NCBI RefSeq assembly: GCF_001636845.1
Contig: NZ_LITT01000035.1
Span: forward strand, 248,001-312,000
DNA length: 64,000 bases
Origin: Clostridium ljungdahlii
GTDB taxonomy: Bacteria; Bacillota; Clostridia; Clostridiales; Clostridiaceae
Direction of reading: 5' to 3'
Below the pieces are notes generated by a model, which worked only from the letters and a program-made list of their open reading frames with translations, had not been told where the DNA came from and did not search any database. Positions within the stretch are counted from its first letter, which is position 1. Each line of letters begins with the position of its first letter. The translations under genes and the position numbers were made by a program. Positions 9,283-17,571 of the stretch are shown here, in pieces.

Positions 9283-9568
9283 TATAAAGTTTCAACTATA
9301 AACCCTCATATAGGTATACTAACTTAAAAATCAACTTATACGTAGGAGTATTTTTACAATAATGAAGCTCTTTTAAATATTTTGTATATAAGACTTAGGA
9401 AAAAATTTTTGAAAAATCTAGAACTTTTGAATTGTTTGAGGCACGAGTTTTCAAAAGTTCTCAGTATTTTTTCAAAATTTTTTACTTAGTCTTATCAAAA
9501 TATTTAACGAGCTGAATGTTGTAAAAAATATCCGGAGTATAAGTGATTTTTCGTTTAGAAACTCTATA
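9283..9568. repeat. long hairpin repeat element, copy A (MITE-like)
   Basis: A 286-bp near-palindrome. The outer arms TATAAAGTTTC (9283-) and GAAACTCTATA (-9568) are complementary, as are AAAAATCAACTTATAC and GTATAAGTGATTTTT further in. The centre is CTTTTGAA-TTGTTTGAGGCACGAG-TTTTCAAAAG. Copy B at 16275-16532 has the same plan and much the same sequence. It ends two bases from the pabC stop codon, so it probably ends transcription there. No coding capacity; mobilisation would need a transposase elsewhere. Confidence 0.75.
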
Positions 9569-9569
9569 T

Positions 9570-10334
9570 TTAATGTTTCTTTAATTGTGCTTCATAAACC
9601 TTTTTTATTTTCTCAATAATACTACATTCATTAAAACTTCTATCGTAAATATTAGAGACCTTCATTACTCCCATAATGCTGTTAGTTAAAAAAGCACTGT
9701 CTGCGGACATTAAATCTTCCTTTCTGAATTCACCTTCAGTAACATCAAAGTTATCTATTATAAACTTTCTTACTGTACCCTCAAGTAATCCACACTTTTT
9801 AGATGGAGTATATATTTTTTCATTCTTTGTAAAAAACACATTAGATACACTTCCCTCTGATAATTTATCCTCTGTATTAAAAAACAGCACCTCATTATAT
9901 CCCTCATCAATACATTTTTCATGTTCCAATATATTTTCTAAATAATTTAAAGATTTTAAGTATGTAAGCCGAGAAAATTCATTTCTCCTAACAGAACTTA
10001 TTTTAACATTAAAACCTCTTTTATACTGTTCCTCAGTATAATTGTTTTTTCTAGTATTAAACAACGTATTTTTCTCTGTAACTACTAACTTCAACACACA
10101 ATTATTACACTGAAGCTTGTTAACAGCATCCATAACTTCATTTTCAGTAATTTCTTTATCTATTCCTATAATAGAAAGACCTTTATTTATTCTATATAAA
10201 TGATCTTCAAGAAAAAGCGGTTCATTGTTTACGAGCATAGTTTCAAAAAGTCCTCTTCCAAAATAAAAGCCGCTGTCTAAGAAAACTTTATCATCTTCTA
10301 CCATATTACCATTTAAGAGCATCATAACTGCCAT
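9570..10334 (-). CDS. pabC: aminodeoxychorismate lyase (class IV aminotransferase)
   Basis: A 254-residue PLP enzyme that releases pyruvate from 4-amino-4-deoxychorismate to give p-aminobenzoate for folate synthesis. Family landmarks: DSGFYFGRGLFETM near the N-terminus, the likely PLP lysine in YLKSLNYLENIL, and EGSVSNVFF, which matches the phosphate-binding region. It is the last gene of pabA-pabB-pabC, 15 bases after pabB. D-amino acid or branched-chain aminotransferases share this fold, but the operon decides the assignment. AAAGGGGTGA lies close to the first ATG, so the start could instead be one of the two ATGs three codons in. Confidence 0.9.
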   Translation of the reverse strand: MAVMMLLNGNMVEDDKVFLDSGFYFGRGLFETMLVNNEPLFLEDHLYRINKGLSIIGIDKEITENEVMDAVNKLQCNNCVLKLVVTEKNTLFNTRKNNYTEEQYKRGFNVKISSVRRNEFSRLTYLKSLNYLENILEHEKCIDEGYNEVLFFNTEDKLSEGSVSNVFFTKNEKIYTPSKKCGLLEGTVRKFIIDNFDVTEGEFRKEDLMSADSAFLTNSIMGVMKVSNIYDRSFNECSIIEKIKKVYEAQLKKH

Positions 10335-10349
10335 TCACCCCTTTACAAC

Positions 10350-11699
10350 TTACAACACTTTCATCAAAGCTCTAGCCTTATCAAGTGTTTCATCATATTC
10401 CGCTTCATCATCAGATTCCCAGGTAATTCCTCCACCAACACCTAAATAAGCTTTTCCATTTTTCATAAGTATAGTTCTAATAACTATATTTAAATCTACA
10501 TTGCCATCAAAACCTAAATATCCTATGCATCCTGTATAAATATTTCTTCTAGTAGGTTCTAATTTCTCAATTACCTCCATAGACCTAACTTTAGGTGCAC
10601 CAGTTATAGAACCACCTGGAAAACATGCTTTTATACAATCTACTGCTGTATACTTATCTTTTAATTTTCCTACAATAGTTGATACCAAGTGAAATACTGT
10701 ACTATATTCCTCTAATTTAAAAAGTTCTATTACCTTTACAGAATAAGGCTTACATACCTTGCTTAAATCATTTCTCTCCAAATCCACAATCATTAATAAC
10801 TCAGATCTATCTTTTTCACTATCTATAAGTTCTTGTCTGTTTTTTAAATCTTCTTCTTCATTTTTACCTCTAGGTCTTGTCCCTTTAATGGGCCTTGTTT
10901 GAACAAGGTTATTTCTTATTTCTAAAAATCTCTCCGGTGAAGAAGATATTATACTAAAATCTTCAACGTTCATTAATGCAGCAAATGGTGCTGGATTTAT
11001 ATGCCTTAAATCTTTATATACTTCATAAGGATCTTTTTTTGTTTCGCAGCAGAATCTTTGAGTCAGATTGGTAATATAAATATCCCCATTTCTTATAAAC
11101 TGTCTGACCTTTTCTACAGTTTCTATATATTCCTCCCTGCCAAAGTTTGATACAAATTTTGTATCACTATCATTTACTTTTCTATATTTAATTTTATGTC
11201 CTTTGGATATTTTACCTTTTATTTCATTAATGCTGTCTTTTTCTGACTTTAATATACCTAAAGAAGTAATATAGGTCTTCTTTTTTAAGTTATCTACTAT
11301 TACTGCATTATCATAGAAATAAAAATAGCAGTCAGGTATTTTTATTTCTTCTATAGTCATAACAGGAAGCTCTTCTATAGTTCTCCCTATATCATAAGAG
11401 AAATATCCCATAGCCCCAGCTATATATGGAAACTCTGTATTATTTTCAATTTTGTACTTTGCAATAAGTTTTTTTAGTTCGTCAAAAGGATCACCATTAA
11501 GTTCTTTTTTATTTATAGTACAAATATTATCTTCATATTTAAAAGTAGTAAAAGGGTTTAATCCTATAAAAGAGTATCTGCCTAAATCTTCAGCACCCAT
11601 GCCGCTATCTAAAATGGTAACTGTTCTATCTTCTTTAAACAATGAGTAAATATCAAAAGCATCTAATTCTGTTTTTATTTCTTCAATGAAGAACTTCAT
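10350..11699 (-). CDS. pabB: aminodeoxychorismate synthase component I
   Basis: A 449-residue chorismate-binding enzyme. With PabA it makes 4-amino-4-deoxychorismate from chorismate and glutamine. The C-terminal catalytic region has the signature motifs PIKGTRPRG and [10 protein letters not shown] plus [10 protein letters not shown], and the N-terminal region begins with the usual anthranilate synthase-like domain. The PIKGT lysine favours PabB over TrpE, where the position is usually alanine. It overlaps pabA by 17 bases, so the two are likely translated together. AAGGGGG precedes the ATG. Confidence 0.93.
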   Translation of the reverse strand: MKFFIEEIKTELDAFDIYSLFKEDRTVTILDSGMGAEDLGRYSFIGLNPFTTFKYEDNICTINKKELNGDPFDELKKLIAKYKIENNTEFPYIAGAMGYFSYDIGRTIEELPVMTIEEIKIPDCYFYFYDNAVIVDNLKKKTYITSLGILKSEKDSINEIKGKISKGHKIKYRKVNDSDTKFVSNFGREEYIETVEKVRQFIRNGDIYITNLTQRFCCETKKDPYEVYKDLRHINPAPFAALMNVEDFSIISSSPERFLEIRNNLVQTRPIKGTRPRGKNEEEDLKNRQELIDSEKDRSELLMIVDLERNDLSKVCKPYSVKVIELFKLEEYSTVFHLVSTIVGKLKDKYTAVDCIKACFPGGSITGAPKVRSMEVIEKLEPTRRNIYTGCIGYLGFDGNVDLNIVIRTILMKNGKAYLGVGGGITWESDDEAEYDETLDKARALMKVL

Positions 11700-12288
11700 A
11701 CAATTCCCCCTTACTAAACATTCTTGCTTCTTCTATAAAATTCTTAAGCATTTCATGTCCACATTCTGTGAGTTCTGCCTCGGGATGAAATTGTACTCCT
11801 TCAACAAGATACTTTTCATGCCTAACGCCCATTATAACCCCATCTGAAGTTTCACAGGTTATATTAAGACACTTAGGAAGTGTTTCCTTTTCTATTACCA
11901 ACGAATGATATCTTGTAACCTCTACAGGATTTTTGATTTCTTTAAATACTCCTATATTTTTATGATGAACTTTAAATATTTTACCATGTACAGGTTCCTT
12001 ACCCTTTATTATATTACCACCAAAAGCATACCCGATACATTGATGTCCAAGGCATATACCTAAAATAGGAATTTTACCACTAAATTTTTTAATTATATCC
12101 ACGCAAATACCCGATTGCTCAGGGGATTTAGGTCCTGGAGAAATTATAATTCCTTCGGGATGTATTTTTTCCACATCTTTCAATGTTAATTTATCATTTC
12201 TACAAACCTTAACCTCTTCATTCAGTTCTTCCAAATATCTTACTAGATTATATACAAATGAATCATAGTTATCAATCATAAGAAACAT
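11683..12288 (-). CDS. pabA: aminodeoxychorismate/anthranilate synthase glutaminase subunit
   Basis: A 201-residue class I glutamine amidotransferase that supplies ammonia to PabB. The triad is visible: Cys79 in GICLGHQ, His168 and Glu170 in VQFHPEAE; PGPKSPEQSG is the PabA/TrpG oxyanion region. First gene of the pab operon, with AAGGAG nine bases before the ATG. No trp genes are nearby, so the folate role is favoured, though such subunits can serve both pathways. Its first 24 codons are copied at 17325-17403 as a fragment. Confidence 0.93.
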   Translation of the reverse strand: MFLMIDNYDSFVYNLVRYLEELNEEVKVCRNDKLTLKDVEKIHPEGIIISPGPKSPEQSGICVDIIKKFSGKIPILGICLGHQCIGYAFGGNIIKGKEPVHGKIFKVHHKNIGVFKEIKNPVEVTRYHSLVIEKETLPKCLNITCETSDGVIMGVRHEKYLVEGVQFHPEAELTECGHEMLKNFIEEARMFSKGELYEVLH

Positions 12289-12475
12289 GAATTCTCACTC
12301 CTTGGCATTAAATTATATTGGTTTTAACCTTATCCATTTACATTTCAATATAATCATTCTTGCAATTTTAACTAATTTTGCCATAGTTCTTTTGGTTAGT
12401 TTAATAGGTCATCAGCAGTTCTAATCAATTACCTCCCTTATAAAATATTTTTATTATATTTAAAAATAAAAAAGA

Positions 12476-12642
12476 CATACAGTGTATTTAATTTATCCAA
12501 TGTTATCATCCGCAAACAACTCGCCTGCTTTACAAAAGTTGCAAGTTTTATGCTGTGTATAAAGAACTCTTTGGCCTTAATCCATTAGAGCTCTTATGTA
12601 CATAGGTTTGCTAAACCCTGGATAAGTTTTATACACTATATG
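12476..12642. repeat. 167-bp MITE-like element with terminal inverted repeats
   Basis: The left end (12476-12499) and the reverse complement of the right end (12619-12642) agree at 20 of 24 positions; both outer ends read CATA and both inner ends TTATCCA. An inner hairpin AGAACTC / GAGCTCT is also present. There is no coding capacity. The TTATCC/GGATAA ends resemble those of the structured repeat family at 2161, 13370 and 25163, so a distant relation is possible. Confidence 0.5.
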
Positions 12643-12725
12643 CCTTTATTTTTAAATTCCATTATTAACAAAAGATACTAATTAAAATCTTAAATTTCTA
12701 TAAATAATTATATCATATCTCAATA

Positions 12726-12829
12726 ACTCATATCAATATTATTCATTGCCTCAACAGCTACACTTGCACCCAATTCATATTTATTTGTTAAAGCTTCATC
12801 CGATAATTTTTCATTTAATAAGTTTCTCT
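12726..12829 (-). pseudogene. coding-like remnant, family unknown
   Basis: On the minus strand a frame reads NLLNEKLSDEALTNKYELGA and continues to VEAMNNIDMSY before a stop. It has a normal amino-acid make-up but is preceded directly by TAG and has no start or ribosome site. I do not recognise the family. Best read as the C-terminal scrap of a lost gene. Confidence 0.3.
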
Positions 12830-12932
12830 AAGTATAATAATTTGATAAGTAATTAATTTTATTTTATGCATAATTTTCTCTGAATATAAGGCTGTATAAT
12901 TGGTTATCACTATATAATAGAGGTGATTATAT

Positions 12933-13100
12933 ATGACAAACATAAAAAATAATAAAACCCCTCATATTAAATTTAAACATTCTAATGATAAATTTAATAT
13001 GGAAGCTGCAAGAGAATTAGGAATTGATTTTCCTAATTTTAATCAAACAACCTCAAAAATTATATATGCTTATGAGCTGGGATTAAATGATAGGCTCTAA
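12933..13100 (+). CDS. small conserved-looking protein, possibly spore-related
   Basis: A 55-residue protein beginning MTNIKNNKTPHIKFKHSNDK, with AGAGGTGA seven to eight bases before the ATG. The segment NMEAARELGIDF recalls the K/N-x-E-x-A-x-ELG motif of alpha/beta-type small acid-soluble spore proteins. The second SASP motif with its conserved glycines is missing, so this is only a hint. A hairpin terminator follows at 13128-13157, which supports a separate transcript. Confidence 0.5.
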   Translation: MTNIKNNKTPHIKFKHSNDKFNMEAARELGIDFPNFNQTTSKIIYAYELGLNDRL

Positions 13101-13127
13101 TCCTATCTGCGCTGAAAAAATCAAAAT

Positions 13128-13157
13128 AAAAGGATGGCGATATTTGTCCATCCTTTT
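13128..13157 (+). terminator. terminator after the 55-residue protein
   Basis: AAAAGGATGG (13128-13137) pairs with CCATCCTTTT (13148-13157) around a ten-base loop, and the 3' arm ends in T residues. It lies 28 bases after the stop at 13100. Confidence 0.6.
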
Positions 13158-13369
13158 ACTCTTATCTTTGAGGGGATATCAATTATATCAATTATGTACT
13201 ACACTTTATTGTTTTCATTTTCGCTAAGGCTATTTTCCTTAGGACACTTATAATTATATTAGTTATTTGTTACAATTTAATGTCCTATAAATAAAATAAC
13301 TATTTATTTTTTGAACACTATGTAAACAATATAAGAACACTTGATAATATTATCCAGTTACTTCTTTTA

Positions 13370-13505
13370 TTTATCCGATCGCTACCATTGCTAACACCCC
13401 ATCTTCTATCAAAGTGGGGGATAAGCACTGCTACGCGCCTGGATAACGATTTCTAAGCATCATGTTGAGTCAAAACTCAACATGATGCCAAGAACTCTGT
13501 TTATA
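13370..13505 (+). repeat. dispersed structured repeat, copy 2
   Basis: Shortest and cleanest copy. TTATCC (13371-) pairs with GGATAA (13441-), with inner pairs GCT/AGC and CCCCA/TGGGG. It is followed by TTCTAAG, a strong second hairpin CATCATGTTGAGT / ACTCAACATGATG, then AGAACTCTGTTTATA. The terminal arm differs from copies 1 and 3 while the ends are kept, which points to selection on RNA or DNA structure. No gene lies close downstream on this strand. Confidence 0.7.
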
Positions 13506-13628
13506 GTATAATAATTTGAATTTCGTACATTCTATTATTATAAGGATATCAATGTATTAAAGCTACTAAATGTTTACGTTTTAGATAAACCAGAATATTC
13601 TTTCTTCAATACGTTGATAATTACCTTT

Positions 13629-13655
13629 ATGCTGGGGATGACGAATCCCCAGCAT
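13629..13655. other. perfect 10-bp hairpin
   Basis: ATGCTGGGGA (13629-13638) and TCCCCAGCAT (13646-13655) form a strong stem with a seven-base loop. There is no T run on either side, so it is unlikely to be a classic terminator. Its role is unknown. Confidence 0.4.
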
Positions 13656-13758
13656 TTAAGTTATTTATAGTTAGCTTTTTATAGTAATATTATTTTCTTT
13701 CATCTAAAACTTCTTTTAAAGCATTAGTTCCATTTACTGCTGAATTTCTTTTCCATGT

Positions 13759-13795
13759 AAAAATAAGCATCCTAAATAACGGACGCTTATTTTTA
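13759..13795 (-). terminator. terminator of the diguanylate cyclase gene
   Basis: On the minus strand AAATAAGCGTCC pairs with GGATGCTTATTT (one mismatch) and is followed by TTTTTA. It begins about ten bases after the stop codon at 13806. Confidence 0.7.
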
Positions 13796-13805
13796 TATAA
13801 TCTGC

Positions 13806-14993
13806 CTATGCACTAACAACCTTGTTACGACATTTTTTAGCTTCATATAAAGCTTCATCTGCATTCTTAATAAATTGTTCAATAGATAACATATCAGACG
13901 GAATAACAGTACAAATTCCTAAACTAATGGTAATATAATTGGAAATAGAAGAATACCTATGTGGAATAGCTAACTGCTCAACCTTTTTTCTCAATTGTTC
14001 TGCAAATTCCAGCACACTTTCTTTTTTCATATAGGTAAGCACAACAGCAAATTCCTCTCCTCCATATCTGGCAACAATATCTGAGGAACGCCTCGCAGAA
14101 GATGAAAGTACCCTTGAAACTTGCCTTAAGCAATCATCTCCAGCTTGATGACCATAACTATCATTAAATGCCTTAAAAAAATCAATATCTATCATAATTA
14201 ATGACAGTGGTATAAAATAGCGTTTGCATCTATCCCATTCTGCTTCTATTGTTTTATCAAATACAAAACGGTTGAAGATACCTGTTAAACTATCAATCTG
14301 AGAAAGTTTTTCTAATTTTTGATTCACCCGTTCTAATTCATCATTTTTTTTCTGTATTATTTTTCTATTGTTAAAATCATCTACTTGATTTTTATATCTC
14401 ATACACAATATCATCCAGGATATTATTAAAAAAGTAGTACTATTAATACAGTTTGCCCACAATATATCACTGGATTTCTGAAAATATGGCAGGAGAAAAA
14501 GAAATGGTAAATGGACAATCAAATACATAAGCAATAATGTAATTGGTTTAAAAATCGGAGTTACAGCAACTGCTATAATTGATATGGCATATACAATAAT
14601 CTGCCCAGAAGACAACTGATCTAATAAAGATATACCTGCACACCAAAACAGTATCATGATTGTAAAAGATACTCCAACAACATTAATGCTTGTTCCATGT
14701 TTAGAAATGTTATTTTCTAATTTAACAAATATAATTAAATATACGATCATCGTCAAAATTAGTAATATATCCATAGCTGCATAATACATGTGGGTTTTTG
14801 GGGGAAAAGTATTTTCCCTTATAGTAAACAAAATTACAAGCTCTACAACTTCTATAACAATGAAAGTTACTGCTGTAATTTTTCCCCTGGTTAAATTAAT
14901 CTCATTAATATTTACAGCAAATTCTTCTTTGTACTTGTCCAATACTGATGTCAATATAAAACTTCTTATCAATCTGAATATTTTAAAAAACAT
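13806..14993 (-). CDS. membrane diguanylate cyclase
   Basis: A 395-residue protein that should make c-di-GMP from two GTP. The N-terminal half has about six hydrophobic helices (roughly 30-200), then a short coiled region (KKNDELERVNQKLEKLSQ), then a GGDEF domain opening with DSLTGIFNR. The active-site motif is GGEEF. The product-inhibition I-site RSSD sits five residues before it, so feedback control is likely intact. I chose the ATG at 14993, which has AAAGGTG seven bases upstream; a TTG at 15044 would add 17 residues but lacks a ribosome site. A terminator follows at 13759-13795. Confidence 0.9.
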   Translation of the reverse strand: MFFKIFRLIRSFILTSVLDKYKEEFAVNINEINLTRGKITAVTFIVIEVVELVILFTIRENTFPPKTHMYYAAMDILLILTMIVYLIIFVKLENNISKHGTSINVVGVSFTIMILFWCAGISLLDQLSSGQIIVYAISIIAVAVTPIFKPITLLLMYLIVHLPFLFLLPYFQKSSDILWANCINSTTFLIISWMILCMRYKNQVDDFNNRKIIQKKNDELERVNQKLEKLSQIDSLTGIFNRFVFDKTIEAEWDRCKRYFIPLSLIMIDIDFFKAFNDSYGHQAGDDCLRQVSRVLSSSARRSSDIVARYGGEEFAVVLTYMKKESVLEFAEQLRKKVEQLAIPHRYSSISNYITISLGICTVIPSDMLSIEQFIKNADEALYEAKKCRNKVVSA

Positions 14994-15218
14994 CTTTTTC
15001 ACCTTTATTTGAAAAATTTTTATATCATAGATTACTTTTATCAATTAGAGTATAAATAAATTATATCATCATTTATAAGAATTTTCTCCTACTATTTATT
15101 CTTCTTTTATCCATACTTATCAATGTTAACATCATATTCACTTATTTGTAATAAAGATGTCACAGAGCAGTGAGATTATATGATAAATCAAAGAAATATC
15201 TATAGGAGGTAATTAAAA

Positions 15219-16166
15219 ATGTTAAAAAGAAACCTTAAAATAATATCCGCTTTAGCCCTTGTGGTATCAATTGGTACAGGGTTTACTACAGTTAATGCAG
15301 CTTCACTTTCTAACAAGACAGGAAAATCAGTATACTGTTCTAGTAAAAATTTCAAAACAAAAAATAATGAAAATTTCTTAAAAACTAAACTTGATCCTCT
15401 AGTAACTGCAGGTACCATCACTCAAGATCAAGAAACTGCCGCATTAAATCTTCTAACTCCTTCTAAAACTGATAAAAAATCAAATACTCAAAATTTATTA
15501 AAGTCTAAGCTTGATACTCTAGTAACTGCAGGTACTATTACTCAGGATCAAGAAACTGCTGTATTAAATCTTTTCACTTCTTCCTCAACTGATACAGGAA
15601 ATAAAAATACTAAAAATTCATTAAAGTCTAAACTTGATTCCTTAGTAACTGCAGGTACTATTACTCAGGATCAGGAAACTGCTATTAAGAATTTATTTAC
15701 TTCTAATAAGGGCACTCAAGCTAAAAAAGAAAAGTCTACAGGCTCGTTGAAGACTACTCTTGATTCCTTGGTAACTGCAGGTACTATCACTCAAGATCAA
15801 GAAACTGCTATATTAAATAGCAGCAGTCAAGAGAAATCTGAAAGAAAAGCTGAAATGGATAAAATCAAAAATATGACTCAAACTGAACGTAAAGCTTATT
15901 TTCAAAGTAAAAAGACTTTAGGAAAAACTAACTTCTTAGACTCTCTAGTAACTTCAGGCACTATTACCAAAGATCAAGAAACTGCTATAAAAAATTTACT
16001 TACTTCTAATAAAAATGCGAATGTTCAAGCTAAAAAAGAAAAATTTACGAATTTGTTAAAGACTAAATTTGATACTCTTGTAACTTCAGGCACCATTACT
16101 CAGGATCAAGAAACTGCAATGATAAATGCTTTAACAGTTTCTACTAGTAAAAGCACAAAAAATTAG
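15219..16166 (+). CDS. secreted protein with six internal repeats
   Basis: A 315-residue protein with a Sec signal peptide (KRNLKIISALALVVSIGTG, cleavage likely after VNA near residue 28). The mature part is six copies of a unit whose core reads LVTAGTITQDQETA, separated by 25-50 variable Lys/Ser/Asn-rich residues. Copies 5 and 6 read LVTSGTIT. Each unit looks like two short helices with a Gly-Thr turn. Similar single units occur in DUF2680/YckD-type secreted proteins, which is my closest family guess. No sortase signal, SLH domain or membrane anchor is visible, so it is probably released or wall-bound by charge. A strong TAGGAGGT ribosome site precedes it and a strong terminator follows. Confidence 0.85.
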   Translation: MLKRNLKIISALALVVSIGTGFTTVNAASLSNKTGKSVYCSSKNFKTKNNENFLKTKLDPLVTAGTITQDQETAALNLLTPSKTDKKSNTQNLLKSKLDTLVTAGTITQDQETAVLNLFTSSSTDTGNKNTKNSLKSKLDSLVTAGTITQDQETAIKNLFTSNKGTQAKKEKSTGSLKTTLDSLVTAGTITQDQETAILNSSSQEKSERKAEMDKIKNMTQTERKAYFQSKKTLGKTNFLDSLVTSGTITKDQETAIKNLLTSNKNANVQAKKEKFTNLLKTKFDTLVTSGTITQDQETAMINALTVSTSKSTKN

Positions 16167-16175
16167 AAATAGTTT

Positions 16176-16218
16176 TAATAACAAATGCGATCATTTTATA
16201 TGGTCGCATTTGTTATTA
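16176..16218 (+). terminator. terminator of the repeat-protein gene
   Basis: TAATAACAAATGCGA (16176-16190) is complementary to TCGCATTTGTTATTA (16204-16218), a 15-bp stem followed by AATTTTTT. It lies just after the stop at 16166. Confidence 0.85.
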
Positions 16219-16274
16219 AATTTTTTATATAATTCAGCTAAGGAAGAAGAAATAAGAAATAATTGTGAAGCCTA

Positions 16275-16532
16275 TATAGTGATTCTAACTTAAAAATCAA
16301 CTTATGCGTAGAAATATTTTACAATAAGCAAGTACATTTAAATATTTTGTATATAAGTCTTAGTAGAAAATTTGTAAAAAAACTTAGGACTTTTGAATTG
16401 TCTGAGGTACGAGTTTTCAAAAGTCCTTAGGTTTTTGTAAATTTTCTGCTTAGACTTATCAAAATATTTAACGTACTTGTGGTTGTAAAAATATTCGGAG
16501 CATAAGTTGATTTTTCATCTAGAAACTCTATA
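16275..16532. repeat. long hairpin repeat element, copy B (MITE-like)
   Basis: A 258-bp near-palindrome matching copy A at 9283-9568 in plan and sequence. Shared parts are TTAAAAATCAACTTATGCGTA on the left (20-base core TAAAAATCAACTTATGCGTA), the central CTTTTGAATTGTCTGAGGTA region, and GAGCATAAGTTGATTTTTC on the right. It ends five bases from the stop codon of the DUF3786 gene at 16537, a position like that of copy A beside pabC. Confidence 0.75.
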
Positions 16533-16536
16533 ACTG

Positions 16537-17184
16537 CTAATTGTGAATTGATTTGGCAGCTCTAATTATTTCATCAGCTGCTTCGGAGCATAATCCGGCT
16601 AAATCTTCTACATGCAGCTCTTTAACTGCAGAACAATCGTAAAGAATAGTGGCATCTGCTGGAAACTCATCATCTGCTGTCCATAGACCAAATACCATAG
16701 GCACATTAGGTAATATATTAATCTTTATCCCCACATCTCCAACATCAAATTTTTTTCCACCTAGCTTAATACCGGCTTCTAAGAAAAGATCTCCCTTATG
16801 CCCAAAAAATTCAACTAATCTATTTATACCTAGATCTGCAAATCCCTGATAAGCATGGCCAACTCCCTCCAATTCTCTAAGAGGCACCCATTTATTTGTT
16901 AAGCTGCTGTTAGTAGCCCTGTATAGATAACTAAGCATAAGCATTTTTAGCATAAGCATTGTATTTACATCTACAGATGGATCTTTATCTTTATTATTCT
17001 TTAATACAATATTCCCCTCTGGATAAGAAATTAAGTATTCTTTGTTAAAACATACTAATGTAAATTGTTTTTTTTCAGAATCATAATAAGCCCTACTTCT
17101 TTTAGCCACCTCTTCTGGATCATATTTAACAAATTCCTTACACATATTTTCATAACAAATCTCATAATTATTTTCTTTATTCAT
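16537..17184 (-). CDS. DUF3786 family protein
   Basis: A 215-residue soluble protein. The family is recognisable from GHKGDLFLEAGIKLGGKKFD, the following GDVGIKINILPNVPM stretch, and FPADATILYDCSA. DUF3786 proteins occur mainly in anaerobes, often acetogens and sulfate reducers; their biochemical role is not established. The ATG at 17184 is preferred because AGGGGTGAG lies a few bases upstream; an earlier in-frame start at 17205 has none. It appears to be a single-gene unit, ended by hairpin element copy B. Confidence 0.8.
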   Translation of the reverse strand: MNKENNYEICYENMCKEFVKYDPEEVAKRSRAYYDSEKKQFTLVCFNKEYLISYPEGNIVLKNNKDKDPSVDVNTMLMLKMLMLSYLYRATNSSLTNKWVPLRELEGVGHAYQGFADLGINRLVEFFGHKGDLFLEAGIKLGGKKFDVGDVGIKINILPNVPMVFGLWTADDEFPADATILYDCSAVKELHVEDLAGLCSEAADEIIRAAKSIHN

Positions 17185-17324
17185 ACTCTCACCCCTTAAA
17201 TACATAATAACATATTATTGTGGTATTATAAATCATATAAACTTACAGGTAAAAACTGCCGAAAAAAGTAATGAAATTACGGCTATTCCAGAGCTTTTAA
17301 AATTACTACATATTAATAGATGCA

Positions 17325-17428
17325 TTTTAACCTCTTCATTCAGTTCTTCTAAATATCTTACCAGGTTATATACAAATGAATCATAGTTATCAATCATAAG
17401 AAAATTGAAATCTTAAATTTCTATAACT
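17325..17428 (-). pseudogene. fragment copy of the pabA 5' end
   Basis: On the minus strand this encodes MIDNYDSFVYNLVRYLEELN followed by EEVK, the same as PabA residues 4-27, with only a few base changes from 12207-12286. After that the frame diverges and stops near 17230. Upstream, AATCTTAAATTTCTATAA at 17411-17428 also recurs near the pab locus (about 12687-12704). So the fragment is like a copy of the pabA start joined to DNA about 400 bp further upstream, without the MITE that lies between them at the intact locus. Confidence 0.75.
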
Positions 17429-17571
17429 TATAAGTAAGTATACATAAAATGATTTACATGCCCAGCAGATCCTCTAAATTGATTTCATGTCACTTGATAT
17501 CTTAAGTTCAATACCACTTTTCTTTTCCTTCATCATCAGATCTATCAGATATACTATTTGTGCTCCAGCTT

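Noticed and set aside
12289-12475. A folate (THF) riboswitch before pabA
   Set aside because: I looked for the conserved THF riboswitch core and did not see it; only an ordinary AT-rich leader is present.
13682-13774. Minus-strand 26-codon frame starting MLIFTWKRNSAVNG
   Set aside because: It overlaps the terminator of the diguanylate cyclase gene and has no ribosome site; at most a gene scrap.
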